This document shows positions 4,991 to 7,352 of a DNA stretch of 7,352 nucleotides, one piece after another. The first letter of the stretch is position 1. Each line of letters begins with the position of its first letter. The notes below the pieces were generated by a model that saw nothing but the letters and a program-made list of their open reading frames with translations, made no database searches and had not been told where the DNA came from. The position numbers and the translations under genes are program-made. The stretch lies in NCBI GenBank assembly GCA_002724975.1, contig PBQF01000022.1:1-7352 (forward strand). Direction: 5' to 3'. The DNA is from Parcubacteria group bacterium (lineage in GTDB: Bacteria; Patescibacteriota; Minisyncoccia; Phycocordibacterales; GCA-002724975).

Positions 4991-6235
4991 ATGGAAAAAA
5001 GCTTTAACCCAAAAGGTGTTAAGAAGAAGCCGGTTCTTTCTAAGAAAATGGTATTTTTTGTCATTGTACCAATAGCTTTGGTAGTCCTGCTCATTGTGGG
5101 TGGTAGAAGGTTGACATGGAAGGAGATACAGGCGGACGAAGTTGCCGTAATTATTAATAACATTACCGGTAATATAAAAACCATTGATCGTGCTGGCGCT
5201 GTAGTTTACTACCCTTTCATTCAAGACTTGTACATTCTTGATAAGAGAGAGCAGGAAGCACCTATGGCGTCGTCGAATATATCCGCAGATTTCCCGCAGG
5301 GAAACCCCATCATACTCAAGACGCGAGATGGAGGTGACGTGAGTATCGATTTGATTATACAATATAAATTAATTTCGAAGATTGCAGGCACAGTTGTCCA
5401 AGATACCGGTTTTGGTGAAGAATTTAAAGAAAAGTGGATTTGGGACTATGCGAGAACTATTTGTAGATATGAGTTTGGAGATTTAACCATAAGTGAATTT
5501 CCTGATTCCGTTAAGAGGGAAGAAAAGATAAGGACGTCAACAACCGAGCTCAACAACTTGCTAAATCCACATGGAATATTTGTAACCTCTTTGAATTTTA
5601 TTGATTACCGTTATTACAGAGAATATGCGGAGAAGATACATGAAAGAAGACTTGCTGACAAAGAGGTAGAGGAGCAGGTGCAGAGAGCATCCGCCGCAAG
5701 GAAAAATCAAAATAGGGTAGTTACTGAAGAGACCAAGAAACTGGATGTGGCAATATCCAGGTTTAGAGGTACGCTGCATCAGATGGAAATAGACGCAAAC
5801 GCTGAATCAGACAAAATCAGGGATGCCGGCAAGGCGTATCTTATTAAGGCTGTGCTTGATGCAGATGCGGAGTATGACAGACTGGAAAAACACGCTGCGT
5901 CAATTCTTGCAGTGAAGAAGGCAGAAGCAGAGGGTATCTTCGCTCTTAAAAAAGCACTTGAGGGTGCAGGTGGCCGCAATCTTGTCAAGATGGAATATGC
6001 AAGGAGGTTGCGTAATGCTAAGGTCATTGGAACGCCGGTTTTAAAGGCATCAGAGGAGATACCTCAGCTGAGAATAATGGAAAGGCTAAAGAAAACGGGT
6101 GGGGTAATACAATCACCCGCCGTAGCCGCAGCAGAGGAGGGGAAAGAATCCTCTCATGGTGGAGGGCATGAAGCGCCAGTGCATGGTGAATCATCAGGAC
6201 ATCCAGCGGCGGCAGGACATCGGGACACTAATTAA
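4991..6235 (+). CDS. SPFH/Band 7 (prohibitin-like) membrane-anchored protein, first of a pair
   Basis: A 414-residue protein with a basic N-terminus, one membrane helix at about 20-37 (MVFFVIVPIALVVLLIVG), an SPFH domain at about 45-225 starting at WKEIQADEVAVI, and a long Ala/Glu/Lys-rich helical region at about 210-325 typical of the coiled-coil rods by which SPFH proteins oligomerise. PIILKTRDGGDVSIDLIIQY (106-125) is the characteristic beta-strand core. Relatives (HflK/HflC, stomatin, prohibitin) form rings or cages at the inner membrane and modulate proteases or local lipid order; which applies here is unknown. No ftsH is visible. The C-terminus (about 378-414) is an unusual Gly/Ala/His-rich tail with five histidines. 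The ATG at 4991 has only a weak GAGA upstream. The gene ends in TAATTAATTAACTAA, with a second in-frame stop soon after the first. Confidence 0.88.
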   Translation: MEKSFNPKGVKKKPVLSKKMVFFVIVPIALVVLLIVGGRRLTWKEIQADEVAVIINNITGNIKTIDRAGAVVYYPFIQDLYILDKREQEAPMASSNISADFPQGNPIILKTRDGGDVSIDLIIQYKLISKIAGTVVQDTGFGEEFKEKWIWDYARTICRYEFGDLTISEFPDSVKREEKIRTSTTELNNLLNPHGIFVTSLNFIDYRYYREYAEKIHERRLADKEVEEQVQRASAARKNQNRVVTEETKKLDVAISRFRGTLHQMEIDANAESDKIRDAGKAYLIKAVLDADAEYDRLEKHAASILAVKKAEAEGIFALKKALEGAGGRNLVKMEYARRLRNAKVIGTPVLKASEEIPQLRIMERLKKTGGVIQSPAVAAAEEGKESSHGGGHEAPVHGESSGHPAAAGHRDTN

Positions 6236-6313
6236 TTAACTAACAGAGAAACTGATTTGGGTAATTTTTATTTCTTGCCTGTACCGGACATTATATTAAA
6301 ACAGAGTAGTATC

Positions 6314-6319
6314 AGGAGA
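6314..6319 (+). promoter_or_regulatory. Shine-Dalgarno of the second SPFH gene
   Basis: AGGAGA ending 8 bases before the ATG at 6328. It fixes the start of the truncated gene and suggests that this gene is initiated independently within the transcript. Confidence 0.7.
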
Positions 6320-6327
6320 ACAGATTA

Positions 6328-7352
6328 ATGCTAAAATTTCTGGCCAAGTTAATTGCTAAATATTTCATACCTCTAAGTATCGTAATAGCGATCATAATTA
6401 TTGTTGTTGGCGTAAGGTTTATGATAATCAGGGTTGAGATTGATCAGATAGGGGTTAAAACTGCAATATGGGGTTTTAAAAGAGGTGTTGTACAAAAAGA
6501 CTATAAGCCTGGCTGGCATAGATTCATAAGACAGATTGAAACCTGGGATTTATTTGATGGTACTGTGCAGACACTTAGTTTGACACGGGAAGCACGTAAT
6601 GCGGAAGGCAAGATTGAGTCAAAAGAGATACGCATTAGAACAGCAGATGACTATGACGTTACTGTTGACATAATTGTGAAATATCAAATAATGAGAGGCA
6701 AAGCAAATAAGATTCGTCAGGAAATAGGCCCTGGTAACCGATACAAAATATTTGTAGAAAGTGAAGCAAAAGACGTTGCCAGAAGCATTTTGGGAAGGAT
6801 GTCGGAAAAGGATCTTTATAACCCTGACGAAAAACGTAAAAGGGCTGCAGAAGCTAAAATATTGCTTGCAAGCCAGGTTAAATCACGCCACGTTCATGTT
6901 ATTGACTGGCTTATACTTGATATGAGGTTTGACACACAGTTAGAGAGAAAGATTAAAAATGTTAAGCTCGCAGAGTTAGATGAGTTATTGAATGTGGCAA
7001 AGGAAAAAGCTGTTGGCAAAAGGGGTATTACTCAGACAATTGACGCTTCTACGGAAGCTCTTGCACAAAAAATTCAATCTGATAAGGATGGTAAAATAGT
7101 AGCCTTGAAAGCTGAAATGGATACTAAAGTTACGCGGGTTATTGCCAGCGCGAATAAATTCATGATAGAACAAAAGGCAGAAGGGGATCATTATATGCAT
7201 GTGAAACACGCTGCTGGAGAATTGCTAGTTGATAGGGCAACGGCAGAGGGTGAGAGGCTGAGAAGGGTTTCAATGACGGGCTTGGGAGGAGATTTGATTG
7301 TAGCTCTTGAAGCAGCCAGGAATATAAATCTGGATGATATAGTCGTATCTAC
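6328..7352 (+). CDS. SPFH/Band 7 membrane-anchored protein, second of a pair (C-terminus cut by window end)
   Basis: An open frame of 341 complete codons plus two bases, with no stop before the window edge. It begins MLKFLAKLIAKYF and has a membrane helix at about 14-34 (IPLSIVIAIIIIVVGVRFMI). The SPFH domain runs from about 36 to 215: IDQIGVKTAIWGFKRGVV, then IRIRTADDYDVTVDIIVKYQ at 101-120, the same strand pattern as the first SPFH protein. A charged helical region follows from about 205, with the family-like segment TAEGERLRR at 305-313. The sequence then reaches IVALEAARNINLDDIVVS (324-341), which resembles the near-terminal part of related proteins, so probably only a few tens of residues are missing. 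It lies 92 bases after the first SPFH gene with a good Shine-Dalgarno. The two are clearly divergent, suggesting an HflK/HflC-style hetero-oligomer rather than a recent duplication. Confidence 0.88.
   Translation, partial: MLKFLAKLIAKYFIPLSIVIAIIIIVVGVRFMIIRVEIDQIGVKTAIWGFKRGVVQKDYKPGWHRFIRQIETWDLFDGTVQTLSLTREARNAEGKIESKEIRIRTADDYDVTVDIIVKYQIMRGKANKIRQEIGPGNRYKIFVESEAKDVARSILGRMSEKDLYNPDEKRKRAAEAKILLASQVKSRHVHVIDWLILDMRFDTQLERKIKNVKLAELDELLNVAKEKAVGKRGITQTIDASTEALAQKIQSDKDGKIVALKAEMDTKVTRVIASANKFMIEQKAEGDHYMHVKHAAGELLVDRATAEGERLRRVSMTGLGGDLIVALEAARNINLDDIVVS

Noticed and set aside
4976..5362. Minus-strand open frame of 128 codons opposite the first SPFH gene
   Set aside because: It lies wholly on the complement of a well-supported SPFH coding region and its near leader, and has no family signature of its own.

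Overview
This is a bacterial chromosomal segment of low to moderate GC (roughly 40% by eye). Two gene blocks diverge from a 186-base intergenic region at 4119-4304. There are no rRNA or tRNA genes, insertion sequences, CRISPR arrays or phage genes. The proteins fit a Gram-negative-type bacterium. The Bacillus-like BioA, the YccA-type Bax-inhibitor protein, paired SPFH proteins and several starts without a Shine-Dalgarno would suit a deep-branching group. An anammox or other planctomycete is my guess, but it is weakly supported and should be treated as open.

Left block, minus strand, transcribed right to left: trpE (anthranilate synthase component I), a seven-helix Bax-inhibitor-1/YccA family protein, a 53-residue small membrane protein, bioA (7,8-diaminopelargonate synthase), and the N-terminus of an unidentified membrane-anchored protein that runs off the window. 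Gaps are 36, 54, 110 and 7 bases and I see no convincing terminator between the genes, so a single operon is plausible. A strong sigma70-like promoter (TTGACA, 17 bases, TATTAT) lies upstream of trpE. The block joins one tryptophan gene and one biotin gene without their usual partners, with membrane proteins between them. This suggests housekeeping genes dispersed from their pathway operons.

Right block, plus strand: a 207-residue protein with an acidic repetitive N-terminus and a hydrophobic C-terminal half, then two consecutive, clearly different SPFH/Band 7 proteins. The second is cut by the window end after 341 codons. The arrangement recalls HflK/HflC or stomatin-type pairs. The likely product is a membrane-anchored SPFH hetero-oligomer with an accessory membrane protein; its function is not known from sequence.

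The intergenic region holds oppositely directed promoter candidates whose predicted transcripts overlap, and a two-copy 35-base tandem repeat ending on the first base of the 207-residue protein's start codon. The best candidates for something undescribed are the three-gene SPFH cassette with this repeat-bearing leader, and the small membrane protein between the Bax-inhibitor gene and bioA.
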